A stretch of 64,000 nt of DNA from Kumtagia yinganensis (lineage in GTDB: Bacteria > Pseudomonadota > Alphaproteobacteria > Rhizobiales > Rhizobiaceae). The number at the start of each line of letters is the position of its first letter. The first letter of the stretch is position 1. The stretch is from positions 695,352 to 759,351 of the forward strand of contig NZ_JBEBMH010000001.1 of assembly GCF_040081985.1 (NCBI RefSeq), given 5' to 3'. The position numbers were made by a program, and so were the translations under genes. This document shows, piece by piece, positions 1-7,756 of the stretch. A model generated the notes under the pieces. That model had not been told where the DNA came from, did not search any database, and saw only the letters and a list, made by a program, of their open reading frames with translations.

Positions 1-454
1 GGCGGTCCCTGCCATAACCCTTGGCCCACATGCGCTTGCGATCCACGCCCTTGGAGGCGATATAGTTCATGACCGCGTCGGCGCGCTTCTGCGACAGAGC
101 GACCTGCGTTGATTCGGAACCCGGATCGTCGGCGAAACCCTGCAGCTTCATAAGCCAGCGGGGATACTGCTGCATGAACGCCGCCTGCTTGTCGAGCGTG
201 GCGCGCGCCACCGAGTCGAGCTCGGCCGAGCCGGAGCTGAAGAAGGTGCGGCGGCCGACATTGAGGATGAAATCCTCCTCGCTGCCCGGCCCCGCATTGG
301 CGAAGCCGGCGGCGGGATCATTGGTGTTGCCAATCTCGTTGGGATTGACTCCCGGCGCTTCCGGCGTCTCCAGTTTCGCGGTGGTGCAGGCTGCGAGCGT
401 GACGATAAGGCCGGCGGCGAGCAGCCGCCGGAAGACGTCGTGACGAACGATCAT
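1..454 (-). CDS. OmpA/Pal-like outer-membrane lipoprotein (3' end outside window)
   Basis: The product begins with a short basic stretch and a hydrophobic segment ending in LAAC, a lipobox, so it should be an acylated lipoprotein. The visible C-terminal part (VGRRTFFSSGSAELDS, then LQGFADDPGSES and ALSQKRADAVMNYI) is the start of an OmpA-like peptidoglycan-binding domain, which holds the outer membrane to the cell wall. The start ATG at 454 is preferred because it places the lipobox at a normal distance. The gene runs off the window, so about 151 codons are visible. It is followed on the same strand by the L,D-transpeptidase, whose product acts on the same polymer. Whether it is Pal itself or a paralogue cannot be decided; no tolB is visible. 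Confidence 0.8.
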   Translation of the reverse strand, partial: MIVRHDVFRRLLAAGLIVTLAACTTAKLETPEAPGVNPNEIGNTNDPAAGFANAGPGSEEDFILNVGRRTFFSSGSAELDSVARATLDKQAAFMQQYPRWLMKLQGFADDPGSESTQVALSQKRADAVMNYIASKGVDRKRMWAKGYGRDR

Positions 455-465
455 CAGCGGCGATC

Positions 466-1140
466 CTATTGGGCTTCGAGTTCTTCGGGTTTGGCGATCG
501 AACGTTCCGCCTGCTCCGCCAGATGCGGCAGGACTTGCACGGCGGTGCCGATCGGGCAGCGCTGATAGAGGTCGATGGCATCCTCGTTGAACATGCGAAT
601 GCAGCCCGAGGACGCATCCGTGCCGATGCTCCAGGGCGCGATGGTGCCGTGGAAGCGGTAGCCGGTGTCGGCGCCGTCACGATGCAGATACATGGCGCGC
701 GGCCCGAGAGGATTTTTCGGCGAGCCGCCCTCAACCGACTCAGGCAGCTCCGGATGGCGCTTGCGCATTTCCGGAGGCGGGGTCCATTTCGGCCACAGGG
801 CCTTACGGTCGATGGTGGAGCGGCCGAACCACTGGAACCCTTCCTTGCCGACGCCGACGCCGTAGCGGATGGCCGTCTTGTTCTCCATGATCACGTAGAG
901 GAAGTGGTTGCGGGTATCGACGACGATTGTTCCCTGCGGCTCGCTCGATTTGAATTTGACGACCTGGCGCTGCCACTTCTTGTTGATCTTCTTGAAATTG
1001 GTGGCGCGGAAGGTGACGCCATTGTCCGTAAGCGTGCCGGCGAAATAGGAGGATGCCTGAGCATTCGCCTCCGCGCCGGCAAATCCGGTGGCCGCGGCGG
1101 CCAGCCCGCCCAGCATGACTTCGCGTCGTGACAGAATCAT
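466..1140 (-). CDS. L,D-transpeptidase (YkuD domain), Tat-type signal
   Basis: This 224-residue protein has an N-terminal SRREVMLGG stretch followed by a small-residue hydrophobic run ending in ANAQA, which fits a twin-arginine or Sec export signal. The C-terminal half is a YkuD domain with His164 (RFHGT) and the catalytic Cys180 in SSGCIRM. Family members make 3-3 cross-links in peptidoglycan or attach outer-membrane proteins to it through an acyl-enzyme on that cysteine. It lies just upstream of the OmpA-like lipoprotein gene on the same strand, with a gap of about 11 bases, so the two are probably co-transcribed and both belong to envelope maintenance. The function is clear at family level; the substrate (cross-link or protein anchor) is not. 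Confidence 0.9.
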   Translation of the reverse strand: MILSRREVMLGGLAAAATGFAGAEANAQASSYFAGTLTDNGVTFRATNFKKINKKWQRQVVKFKSSEPQGTIVVDTRNHFLYVIMENKTAIRYGVGVGKEGFQWFGRSTIDRKALWPKWTPPPEMRKRHPELPESVEGGSPKNPLGPRAMYLHRDGADTGYRFHGTIAPWSIGTDASSGCIRMFNEDAIDLYQRCPIGTAVQVLPHLAEQAERSIAKPEELEAQ

Positions 1141-1324
1141 CGGCGATAGACCCCTCCAAGCTTCCGATGGCTGTGGAGCATAGAGGAGAGTTGCCGCGGT
1201 TCAAATGGAAATCGGCGGCTTTCCAAAGAGACGGCGGAGTGTCACTGTGTTGCAACGCCTCCTGCCGTTGATGAACTTTCGCACCGCTGTATTTGTTAGC
1301 CAGATCACCGGCTGGCGATGAAAA

Positions 1325-2473
1325 ATGGCAAATAAGACCAGGTTCGGTCCACTGAGCAGCGACGCCGCCCTGGCTCGGCGGCAGTTGATTGTCGGTGCCT
1401 TGGCCAGCCTGGTCGTGACGGGCGCCGGGCGGGCTCTCGCGCAGACGGGCGCGGACGGCGGCAAGACCGACGTTACTTTCCTGTTTTCCAGCGACATTCA
1501 CGCTTGCCGGATGGCGAGCGGCCTCAGCCCGAACTGCGCGAGGGAAGGCAAGACCGATGCGAATCTGCTTCGCCACGTCGCCGCATTGAACGGGCTGGAG
1601 CGACGGCGCTGGCCGGAGACGGTCAATGGCGCCGCGAGCGGACTGGCGAGCGCCGGCGAGCGAATCGGGAAGCCGCGCGGGCTGGTGATCGGCGGCGACA
1701 TGACGGACGATGGCGGCGGCCAGATCGCCTTGCCGCAGGAAGGCACGCAACTCATGCAGTTCAGCCACCGTTACCAGGAGGGTGTCGGGCCGGACCGCGT
1801 GCATTTCCCGGTCTATGTCGGGCTGGGCAACCATGACCTCGACCAGGATGGGCCGCCGCCGCATGTCGACTGGTATCGCCGCGAGCTGCGCGACTATGTC
1901 GAGATCAACCACCGGCCGAGCGTGTTCTTCAAGCCGCCGGTGCCGGCGGATAACTACGACGCGGTGTCGGACTGCTATTCCTGGAACTGGGGCCGGCTGC
2001 ACCTCATCCAGGCGCAGCGCTTTGCCGGCGACACGGCCAAGGGTGCCGTCGGTTCGCTGCCGTGGCTGAAGGCGGATCTCGCTGCCTTTGCCGGCGACGG
2101 AAGGCCGGTGGTGATCTTCCAGCATTATGGCTGGGATTCTTTCTCGACCGAGCGCTGGAGCCCCGAAAGAGCTACCTTCGACGGCGCCGGCAGCGGAGTG
2201 CCGCATTGGTGGAGCGACGAGGATCGCCACGCCATGCTCGCAATACTGGAAGGCTACAACGTCATCGGCATCTTTCACGGCCACCAGCACGAAACGCCGA
2301 TGATCTACCGCCGCGACGGTTTCGATATCTTCAAGCCGAAGGCGGCCTATATGGGCGGCTTCGCGCTGGTGCGCGTCACCGACGCCTTCATGGACGTCGC
2401 GATTGGCGAGGCGGCGGGTGAGCCGGGCGATGTGATGTTCACCCATGTATTCAGCAAGATGTTGCGGAGTTGA
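1325..2473 (+). CDS. Exported calcineurin-like metallophosphoesterase
   Basis: This 382-residue protein opens with ARRQLIVGALASL and an alanine-rich run ending RALAQ, a probable Tat signal peptide. The metal-binding motifs of calcineurin-like phosphoesterases are all present in order: SSDIHAC (D-x-H), GGDMTDD, GLGNHDLD (GNHD) and FHGHQHE (GHxH). Such enzymes use two metal ions to hydrolyse phosphomonoesters or diesters; the substrate is not evident. The gene is monocistronic and divergent from the L,D-transpeptidase, with a 184-base gap that must hold both promoters. Similar proteins are often labelled cyclic-AMP phosphodiesterase-like, which is not established here. Confidence 0.85.
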   Translation: MANKTRFGPLSSDAALARRQLIVGALASLVVTGAGRALAQTGADGGKTDVTFLFSSDIHACRMASGLSPNCAREGKTDANLLRHVAALNGLERRRWPETVNGAASGLASAGERIGKPRGLVIGGDMTDDGGGQIALPQEGTQLMQFSHRYQEGVGPDRVHFPVYVGLGNHDLDQDGPPPHVDWYRRELRDYVEINHRPSVFFKPPVPADNYDAVSDCYSWNWGRLHLIQAQRFAGDTAKGAVGSLPWLKADLAAFAGDGRPVVIFQHYGWDSFSTERWSPERATFDGAGSGVPHWWSDEDRHAMLAILEGYNVIGIFHGHQHETPMIYRRDGFDIFKPKAAYMGGFALVRVTDAFMDVAIGEAAGEPGDVMFTHVFSKMLRS

Positions 2474-2567
2474 TCGGGAAACCTGACTTTCGCAAGCCGC
2501 CATTGACGAGGGGTGCATGATGAGCTAGTGGTGAGACAGGTCTGTATCATCTTCATGTGATCCCAAA

Positions 2568-3146
2568 ATGGCTTCTTCTCCGGCTACGTCCGACAAACGC
2601 CAGCACATCGTTGAGACGGCGTATGCGCTTTTCAAGCGCTTTGGCTTCCACGCCACAGGCATCGACAGGATCATCGCGGAGGCCGAGGTGGCGAAAATGA
2701 CGATGTACCGTCACTTCCCGAGCAAGGATGGCCTGATCGTTGCAGTGCTGAACTGGCGAGCGCAGCGCTTCGAACGCCAGCTCGACCAACTGGCTCATGA
2801 AGCCTCGGCGAGACACAAGATCAGGGTCATCTTCGATTGGCACCAGCGCTGGTTTCACGGTGCTGATTTCCATGGCTGCATCTTCGCCCATGCTCTGGCG
2901 GAATTCGGCGATCCAACGCATCCGGTCTTCAAGGCCGCGGCCGCGCAGAAGGCCGGCCTGAAGCTGCGGATGCAGACAATCCTCGAAGGTGTCATGCCTG
3001 CTGAGCGGGCCGAGAGCGCTTCCGCAGCTCTGCTGATGCTCATCGAGGGGGCTACGTTGATGGCCCAGATGGGAAGGGGCGACGACGCGATAGCGGACGC
3101 CTGGAAGGCTGCGTCGACCATCATCGCGGTCGACGACACGCCATGA
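2568..3146 (+). CDS. TetR/AcrR-family transcriptional regulator
   Basis: The 192-residue product carries an N-terminal TetR helix-turn-helix: IVETAYALFKRFGFHATGID followed by VAKMTMYRHFPSKDGLIVAVL, the usual recognition-helix and YxHF pattern. The C-terminal part is an all-helical ligand-binding domain without a recognisable ligand. Its stop overlaps the start of the downstream EamA transporter by four bases (ATGA), so both are translated from one message and the regulator very likely controls the exporter, as is common for TetR-exporter pairs. No clear operator was found in the 94 bases upstream. Confidence 0.9.
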   Translation: MASSPATSDKRQHIVETAYALFKRFGFHATGIDRIIAEAEVAKMTMYRHFPSKDGLIVAVLNWRAQRFERQLDQLAHEASARHKIRVIFDWHQRWFHGADFHGCIFAHALAEFGDPTHPVFKAAAAQKAGLKLRMQTILEGVMPAERAESASAALLMLIEGATLMAQMGRGDDAIADAWKAASTIIAVDDTP

Positions 3147-3982
3147 TGAGCGCGACAGTTATCGGGCTGGCTCTCTCGGCAGCGATGCTCCACGCAACCT
3201 GGAATGCCTTCCTGCGCAGTGGTACGGATCGCCTCTGGACAATAACGGTCATGAGTTTCTCAAGCACGATCGCTGGTGCGGTGCTTGCGACGCTCTCTCC
3301 CATCCCTTTCTCGGCTGCTTGGCTCTACATCGTCTTCTCGGCATGTCTTCAGGTCGGCTACAGCGTTTTCCTGGTCGCCGCCTACCGGTATGGGGAACTC
3401 GGGCAAGTCTATCCGATCGTTCGAGGAACCGTCCCGTTGCTGGTGACTTTTGGCGGGTTCCTGTTCAGCAGCGAACGTCTCGGTCCCTACCAGATGACGG
3501 GTGTAGTCTTTGTTGCGGCCGGCATCATGAGCCTGTCTCTCGGGCGGGACAGGGCTACGCTATCGTCGATCCTGTTTGCGCTGGCCACTGGAGCGATCAT
3601 CGCCGCGTACGCGACGGTTGATGCCCTCGGCGTTCGCCAGACGGGCCATGCGGGTAGCTATACTGCTTGGGTTCTGATCCTCTACGGCGCCCTGTTGCCG
3701 GCGGCGTTCATCCTATTGCGCGGAAGGCTCGCCGTGGACGTTCGATCGCCGGAAACATGGAAAGCGCTCGCAGGGGGGATTGTCGCGCTCGTCGCCTATG
3801 GCGCGGTGGTCGCGGCCTTCGCGTTGGGGCCGGCCGGCCCGATAACCGCCTTGCGAGAAACCAGCGTCGTCTTTGCGGCTCTTATCGGCGGGCTGTTTCT
3901 TGCCGAGAGAATGACGGCGCGAAGGATCGCCGCATGCATGGTTGTCGCGCTGGGAGCCATATGCATTGGATATCAACCGTGA
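3143..3982 (+). CDS. EamA/DMT-family membrane transporter
   Basis: The 279-residue protein is almost entirely hydrophobic, with about ten predicted membrane helices in two five-helix halves, as in drug/metabolite transporters. The second half contains the typical AFALGPAGPITALRETSVVFAALIG-type stretch with a conserved small-residue helix followed by FLAERMT, a hallmark of EamA repeats. It should be an inner-membrane exporter of a small metabolite or drug. It is translationally coupled to the TetR regulator before it (four-base overlap). A second ATG three bases downstream at 3146 is also usable. The substrate is unknown. Confidence 0.88.
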   Translation: MMSATVIGLALSAAMLHATWNAFLRSGTDRLWTITVMSFSSTIAGAVLATLSPIPFSAAWLYIVFSACLQVGYSVFLVAAYRYGELGQVYPIVRGTVPLLVTFGGFLFSSERLGPYQMTGVVFVAAGIMSLSLGRDRATLSSILFALATGAIIAAYATVDALGVRQTGHAGSYTAWVLILYGALLPAAFILLRGRLAVDVRSPETWKALAGGIVALVAYGAVVAAFALGPAGPITALRETSVVFAALIGGLFLAERMTARRIAACMVVALGAICIGYQP

Positions 3983-4098
3983 GCATCGCGTGTTTTGGCA
4001 CCGGGCGGCGTATGCTGCTCGTCCTCACGAAGCCTTGACTGGACCACCCGCAACCGCGACCTAGATTGCAAACCTCATACAAATCCAGGGAGCGAACC

Positions 4099-4977
4099 AT
4101 GAACAAGCCTGTCATCACCCAGGCGATGATCGATGCCTATGACGAGTACACGCATCTGACGCTGGACCGGCGCGGCTTCATGGAAAAACTGACGAAGCTG
4201 GCGGGCACGGGCGCGGCGGCGGCGGTGATAGCACCGATGCTGGCGGCGAATTCGGCGCAGGCGGCGATCGTGCCGGAGGACGACGCGCGGCTGAAGACCG
4301 AGGACGTCACATGGCCGGGCGCCGAGGGCGAGATGAAAGGCTATCTCGTCCGGCCAGCAGACCAGAGCGGAAAACTCGGATCGGTGATCGTCATCCACGA
4401 GAACAGGGGTCTCAACGCCCATATCAAGGACGTGGCGCGGCGCGTCGCGCTGGAAGGGTTTGACGCGCTGGCCGTCGATTTCCTGTCGCCGCTGGGCGGC
4501 ACGCCGGCCGACGAGGAGAAGGCGCGCGACATGTTCTCGCAGCTCGATCCGGCCAAGACGGCGGCCAACGGCGCGGCAACGGTGACGTGGCTGAAGGGGC
4601 AGGAATGGTCCAACGGAAAAGTCGGTGCAGTCGGTTTCTGCTGGGGCGGCGGCACGGTGAACAACCTCGCCATCGCCTCGCCCGATCTCGTCGCCGGTGT
4701 CGCCTATTACGGCGCTCAACCGAAGGACGCTGCCGCGATCGCCAACATCAAGGCGACACTGCTTCTGCAATATGCCGGGCAGGACGAGCGCATCAATGCC
4801 GGCATCGACGCCTACAAGGCGGCGCTTACGGCGGCCGGCAAGGATTTCACCGTCTATGTCTATGACGGGGCGCAGCACGCCTTCAACAACGACACGTCGG
4901 AGGCGCGCTACAATAAGGAAGCCGCCGATCTCGCTTGGGGCCGGACCATCGCCTTCTTCAAGGAAAAGCTTGCCTGA
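4099..4977 (+). CDS. Dienelactone hydrolase family protein with N-terminal export signal
   Basis: The start at 4099 is preferred over an upstream in-frame codon because an AGGGA ribosome site precedes it. The 292-residue product has an N-terminal LDRRGFMEKLTKLAGTG stretch and a long alanine-rich segment ending NSAQAA, a Tat-like signal. An alpha/beta-hydrolase domain follows with the cysteine nucleophile in GFCWGGG and a late histidine in GAQHAFNND, the dienelactone hydrolase triad pattern. Export of such enzymes is known for YghX-like proteins, and cleavage of an ester or lactone substrate is likely, but the substrate is not evident. The gene stands alone between the EamA gene and the convergent response regulator. 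Confidence 0.88.
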   Translation: MNKPVITQAMIDAYDEYTHLTLDRRGFMEKLTKLAGTGAAAAVIAPMLAANSAQAAIVPEDDARLKTEDVTWPGAEGEMKGYLVRPADQSGKLGSVIVIHENRGLNAHIKDVARRVALEGFDALAVDFLSPLGGTPADEEKARDMFSQLDPAKTAANGAATVTWLKGQEWSNGKVGAVGFCWGGGTVNNLAIASPDLVAGVAYYGAQPKDAAAIANIKATLLLQYAGQDERINAGIDAYKAALTAAGKDFTVYVYDGAQHAFNNDTSEARYNKEAADLAWGRTIAFFKEKLA

Positions 4978-4995
4978 GCAGAACGGGCGGGCCGG

Positions 4996-5460
4996 TCAGG
5001 AAGAGCCGGCCCAGCTCGTCCGATAGGGTGGCGCCAGGGTGAAGCCGATCGGCAATGCGGATGCCGGAGGCGGATGGCGCACGCCTTCGTGCAGATACTG
5101 CAGCGCGGCCATGAGGCCGTGGATCGTGTAGGGTTTTGCGATCACACCGACCGCGCCCGCGAAATTTTCGGGAATTCGCTTTGGGTTGGCCGTCATGAAC
5201 ACGGCCATCGAGCACTTCTGCCCGGTGATATAGCGCGCAACGTCGATGCCTGTCGGTCCGTCGCTGAGGTGAATGTCGACGAAGGCCAGGTCCGCTTCCA
5301 CGCTATCGACCAGCGTGTGCGCCTCCGAGGAGGAGGTTGCCCAGCCGACCACTGTGTGGCCGGCCTCCTCGACGAGGCCCTCGAGTTCCATTGCGAGCAG
5401 GGCCTCGTCCTCTATTATCAGCACACGCATCGGCTCGATCCGACTATCCACGCTGCTCAT
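4996..5460 (-). CDS. Single-domain response regulator (receiver), partner of LOV kinase
   Basis: The product is a CheY-like receiver: VLIIEDE acidic pocket near residue 15, phospho-acceptor Asp62 in AFVDIHL, and the lysine of GVIAKPY. There is no DNA-binding output domain, so it would act through protein contacts. I chose ATG 5460, which has GGAG eight bases upstream, instead of the in-frame GTG at 5472. It begins two bases after the kinase stop codon, so kinase and regulator form one operon. In the alphaproteobacteria, HisKA_2-type kinases commonly feed single-domain regulators or the general stress response; which applies here is not shown. Confidence 0.9.
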   Translation of the reverse strand: MSSVDSRIEPMRVLIIEDEALLAMELEGLVEEAGHTVVGWATSSSEAHTLVDSVEADLAFVDIHLSDGPTGIDVARYITGQKCSMAVFMTANPKRIPENFAGAVGVIAKPYTIHGLMAALQYLHEGVRHPPPASALPIGFTLAPPYRTSWAGSS

Positions 5461-5461
5461 G

Positions 5462-6589
5462 TCATGCTCCACCGATGGTTTCAGGGATGCCTACCGTGAC
5501 GCGCGTGCCGGGCGCGGCATCGCTCCACATGACGTCCGCCTGCAACTGGCGCGCCAGCGAGCGCACCAACCTCATGCCGAAGGACGAACCGCCATTGGCG
5601 GCGGGCATGCCGTTGCCATTGTCGGTGATTTCGATCCGGATGCGGTCGTCCCGCCGGAAAAGACGCAGCGTGAGAAGCTCTTCGGAGCCGTCCGCCTTGA
5701 ACGCGTGTTTCAGGGCATTGGTGACGAGTTCGTTGACGATCAAGGCCACCGGCGTCGCCTTGTCCGCAGGCACGACGATCGGATCGAGGTCGAACGACGT
5801 CTTCAACGATGGACGGCCTGTCGCGGCCGCAAGGTCGGTGACAAGGTCGCGGATGAAGTCCGATATGTCGAAGCTCGATACGTCATCTGACTGGTAGAGC
5901 CGGCGATGCACGGTGCTGAGCGCCTCGATCCGTTCCAGCATGGCATGCAGCGATCGCTTGATGTTTTCGTCGGGTATCGACCGGCTCTGCATCACGATCA
6001 GGGAGGAGATCATCTGAAGATTGTTCTTCACGCGGTGGTCGACCTCGTGCAGCAGCGTGCGCTGGGCATCGAGCGAGGCTTCCAATTCGCTGGTGCGTTC
6101 GCGGACCGCCTTCTCGAAGCGCTCCTTGTCGGCGGCGATCCTGTGCTCGGTTTCCTTTCGGTCGGTAACGTCGAGTTGCGAGGCGAAGAAGAACTGCAGT
6201 TCGCCCGCTTCGTTCGATACCGGGCTGATATAGAGGGCGTTCCAGAAGCTGGAGCCGTCCCTGCGGTAGTTCAGGATGTCGACATTGATATCGAGCCGGT
6301 TGATGAGCGCCTGGCGGATGCGGTCAACGGTTTGGGGATCGGTCGCAGGTCCCTGGAGGAACCGGCAATTGCGGCCCATCACCTCGTCCCGCGCGTAGCC
6401 GCTCAGCTTCAGGAAGGCATTGTTGGCGAAGACGATCGGATTGTCGTTCTGGCGCGGGTCGGTGATCAGCATCGCCATTCGGGTGGCGCGGATGGCGGCG
6501 GCGAAGGGGTCGCCCTTGCCGTGCTCGGCGTGAAGCCGGTCGGTCATGTGCCAGTCGTCGCCACCATCCGTAATCGCTTTCCAATCCAT
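5462..6589 (-). CDS. LOV-domain blue-light-responsive HisKA_2 histidine kinase
   Basis: The 375-residue protein starts at ATG 6589, which has GAGGG at a good distance. Its N-terminal PAS domain carries GRNCRFLQG followed by PATDP, the flavin-binding LOV signature. Cys75 is the residue that forms the light-induced flavin adduct in LOV proteins. A PAC segment follows (YRRDGSSFWNALYISPV), then a coiled linker and a HisKA_2 phosphotransfer region with His185 in HEVDHRVKNNLQ, and an ATPase domain with EIVNELVTNALKH-like N box and DNGNGMP G box. It resembles the LOV histidine kinases of Brucella and other rhizobia. It is a cytoplasmic protein with no membrane segment. The downstream receiver is its likely partner. 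Confidence 0.92.
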   Translation of the reverse strand: MDWKAITDGGDDWHMTDRLHAEHGKGDPFAAAIRATRMAMLITDPRQNDNPIVFANNAFLKLSGYARDEVMGRNCRFLQGPATDPQTVDRIRQALINRLDINVDILNYRRDGSSFWNALYISPVSNEAGELQFFFASQLDVTDRKETEHRIAADKERFEKAVRERTSELEASLDAQRTLLHEVDHRVKNNLQMISSLIVMQSRSIPDENIKRSLHAMLERIEALSTVHRRLYQSDDVSSFDISDFIRDLVTDLAAATGRPSLKTSFDLDPIVVPADKATPVALIVNELVTNALKHAFKADGSEELLTLRLFRRDDRIRIEITDNGNGMPAANGGSSFGMRLVRSLARQLQADVMWSDAAPGTRVTVGIPETIGGA

Positions 6590-6623
6590 TTCAGGCCCTC
6601 TTCGTTCATTCGGTCGGCACGAC

Positions 6624-6649
6624 AACGAAAAACGGGGCGGAAAGGTTCA
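6624..6649 (-). promoter_or_regulatory. Candidate EcfG-type (general stress) promoter before LOV kinase
   Basis: On the minus strand TGAAC is followed by 17 bases and CGTT. The alphaproteobacterial EcfG consensus is GGAAC-N16/17-CGTT, so this has one mismatch. It lies about 35 bases before the kinase start, a suitable place. The motif is short and GC-rich DNA gives chance matches, so this is only a candidate. Confidence 0.35.
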
Positions 6650-6788
6650 ATTGGAAACAAACTTGACGATCGAAAATGGAGAACGGCCGGCTTTTGAAAC
6701 TCGGCATGCGCTCGCAGCAACGGCCGGCAGGTATCATAAGAAATCAGGCTGAAGATTGCATGATCGATAAGATTACATGCCGACTGTA

Positions 6789-6992
6789 TCAGCGAAAATC
6801 ACGGGATTTGGTGGCGCGTGCCAGCTTGAGCACGTGGCGCGCATAGATCATCTGCATCGGGATCGGCTTGCCGCGCCGTTCGATCTGGTAGAGCTCGTCG
6901 TCGATCATCTTGATCGCCCGCCAGAAATCATAGTCGGTCAGCCGGCCGTCAGACGCGAGCCGCGCCGACATTGTGGCGATATCGAGCTTCAT
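6789..6992 (-). CDS. Small conserved hypothetical protein
   Basis: A 67-residue soluble protein, MKLDIATMSARLASDGRL..., rich in charged residues, with a YARHVLKLARATKSRDFR-like basic end. The start at 6992 has GGAG six bases upstream; an ATG six bases earlier overlaps that site less well. I recall similar small proteins in rhizobial genomes but recognise no domain or function. It stands alone between the LOV kinase and the thioesterase genes, all on the minus strand. Confidence 0.6.
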   Translation of the reverse strand: MKLDIATMSARLASDGRLTDYDFWRAIKMIDDELYQIERRGKPIPMQMIYARHVLKLARATKSRDFR

Positions 6993-7170
6993 TCTCATCT
7001 CCGGCGAGTCGCAAGTCCGCCCCATGCGACTCGATTCGATGGAGGAGAGTTTTCGCGCCGGAGCCTGCCGGATCAACCGGCCGGATCGTTCAAATTGTGT
7101 ATAAACGGTAACCTTAAGAAATCGCCTCCGTTTATGGTTAAGGAACGGTAAACGGCAGTTCGGCGCGGCG

Positions 7171-7656
7171 TCAGGAGGTCTTGCGGCGGATGCCGATGGA
7201 GCGGCCGGAGCGTTCCGGTTTGGGCAGCACGGCATGGGCGGCGCGCATGGCCTCGACCTTTTCGGCGATGTCGGGCGGGTAGGGAGCGACTTTCGGGCCG
7301 GCCATGTCGATGTGGAGCGACAAGGTCTCGGAAGTGGCGGCCAGCCAGCCGTCGACGTGACGGATTTCCTGGTAGGCGGTGAAGCGTTTTTCGTCGTGGT
7401 CGAGAAGCTGAAAGCTGACGCGGACTTGGTCGCCCAGATGCAGCTCCTGCACATAGCAGATGTGGACCTCCGCCGTGTAGACCGTGAGTTTCCGCTCCTT
7501 GGCGTAGGCTGCTCCGAGACCCATCAGGTGGAAGGCGTGGTCGGAGGCCGTGTCGAACAGCACGTTGTAATAGGCCATGTTCAAATGGCCGTTGTAGTCG
7601 ATCCAGTCTTTTTGGATGTCCATGATGTCGGAGACGAAGGGGACGGGCAGGGGCAT
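7171..7656 (-). CDS. Hot-dog-fold acyl-CoA thioesterase
   Basis: The 161-residue product has the single hot-dog domain of 4-hydroxybenzoyl-CoA-type thioesterases: WIDYNGHLNMAYYNVLFD (the D-x-N/G-H-N active-site region near residue 20) and a later VRVSFQLLDHDEKRFTAYQEI strand-turn. Members cleave acyl-CoA esters. The DYNGHLN form is shared by thioesterases acting on carnitine- or betaine-derived CoA esters, but no carnitine gene adjoins it, so the substrate is open. The start at 7656 gives the conventional N-terminus; a longer in-frame extension to 7890 runs across the divergent neighbour and is not credible. It is divergent from the FAD-linked dehydrogenase. Confidence 0.82.
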   Translation of the reverse strand: MPLPVPFVSDIMDIQKDWIDYNGHLNMAYYNVLFDTASDHAFHLMGLGAAYAKERKLTVYTAEVHICYVQELHLGDQVRVSFQLLDHDEKRFTAYQEIRHVDGWLAATSETLSLHIDMAGPKVAPYPPDIAEKVEAMRAAHAVLPKPERSGRSIGIRRKTS

Positions 7657-7756
7657 GGACGAAGTCTCTCTCAATGCTGGACAAGTGGCTGGCTCTGGGC
7701 TTAGGCGAACATAAGGTTCGGCGGAAGAAGCCGATGGCTCATTCGCGGAGGAAAAC

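Noticed and set aside
803..2518. A 571-codon minus-strand frame covering the L,D-transpeptidase start and the phosphoesterase gene
   Set aside because: It has no domain signature, while the frames it covers have clear catalytic motifs. GC-rich DNA keeps antisense frames open.
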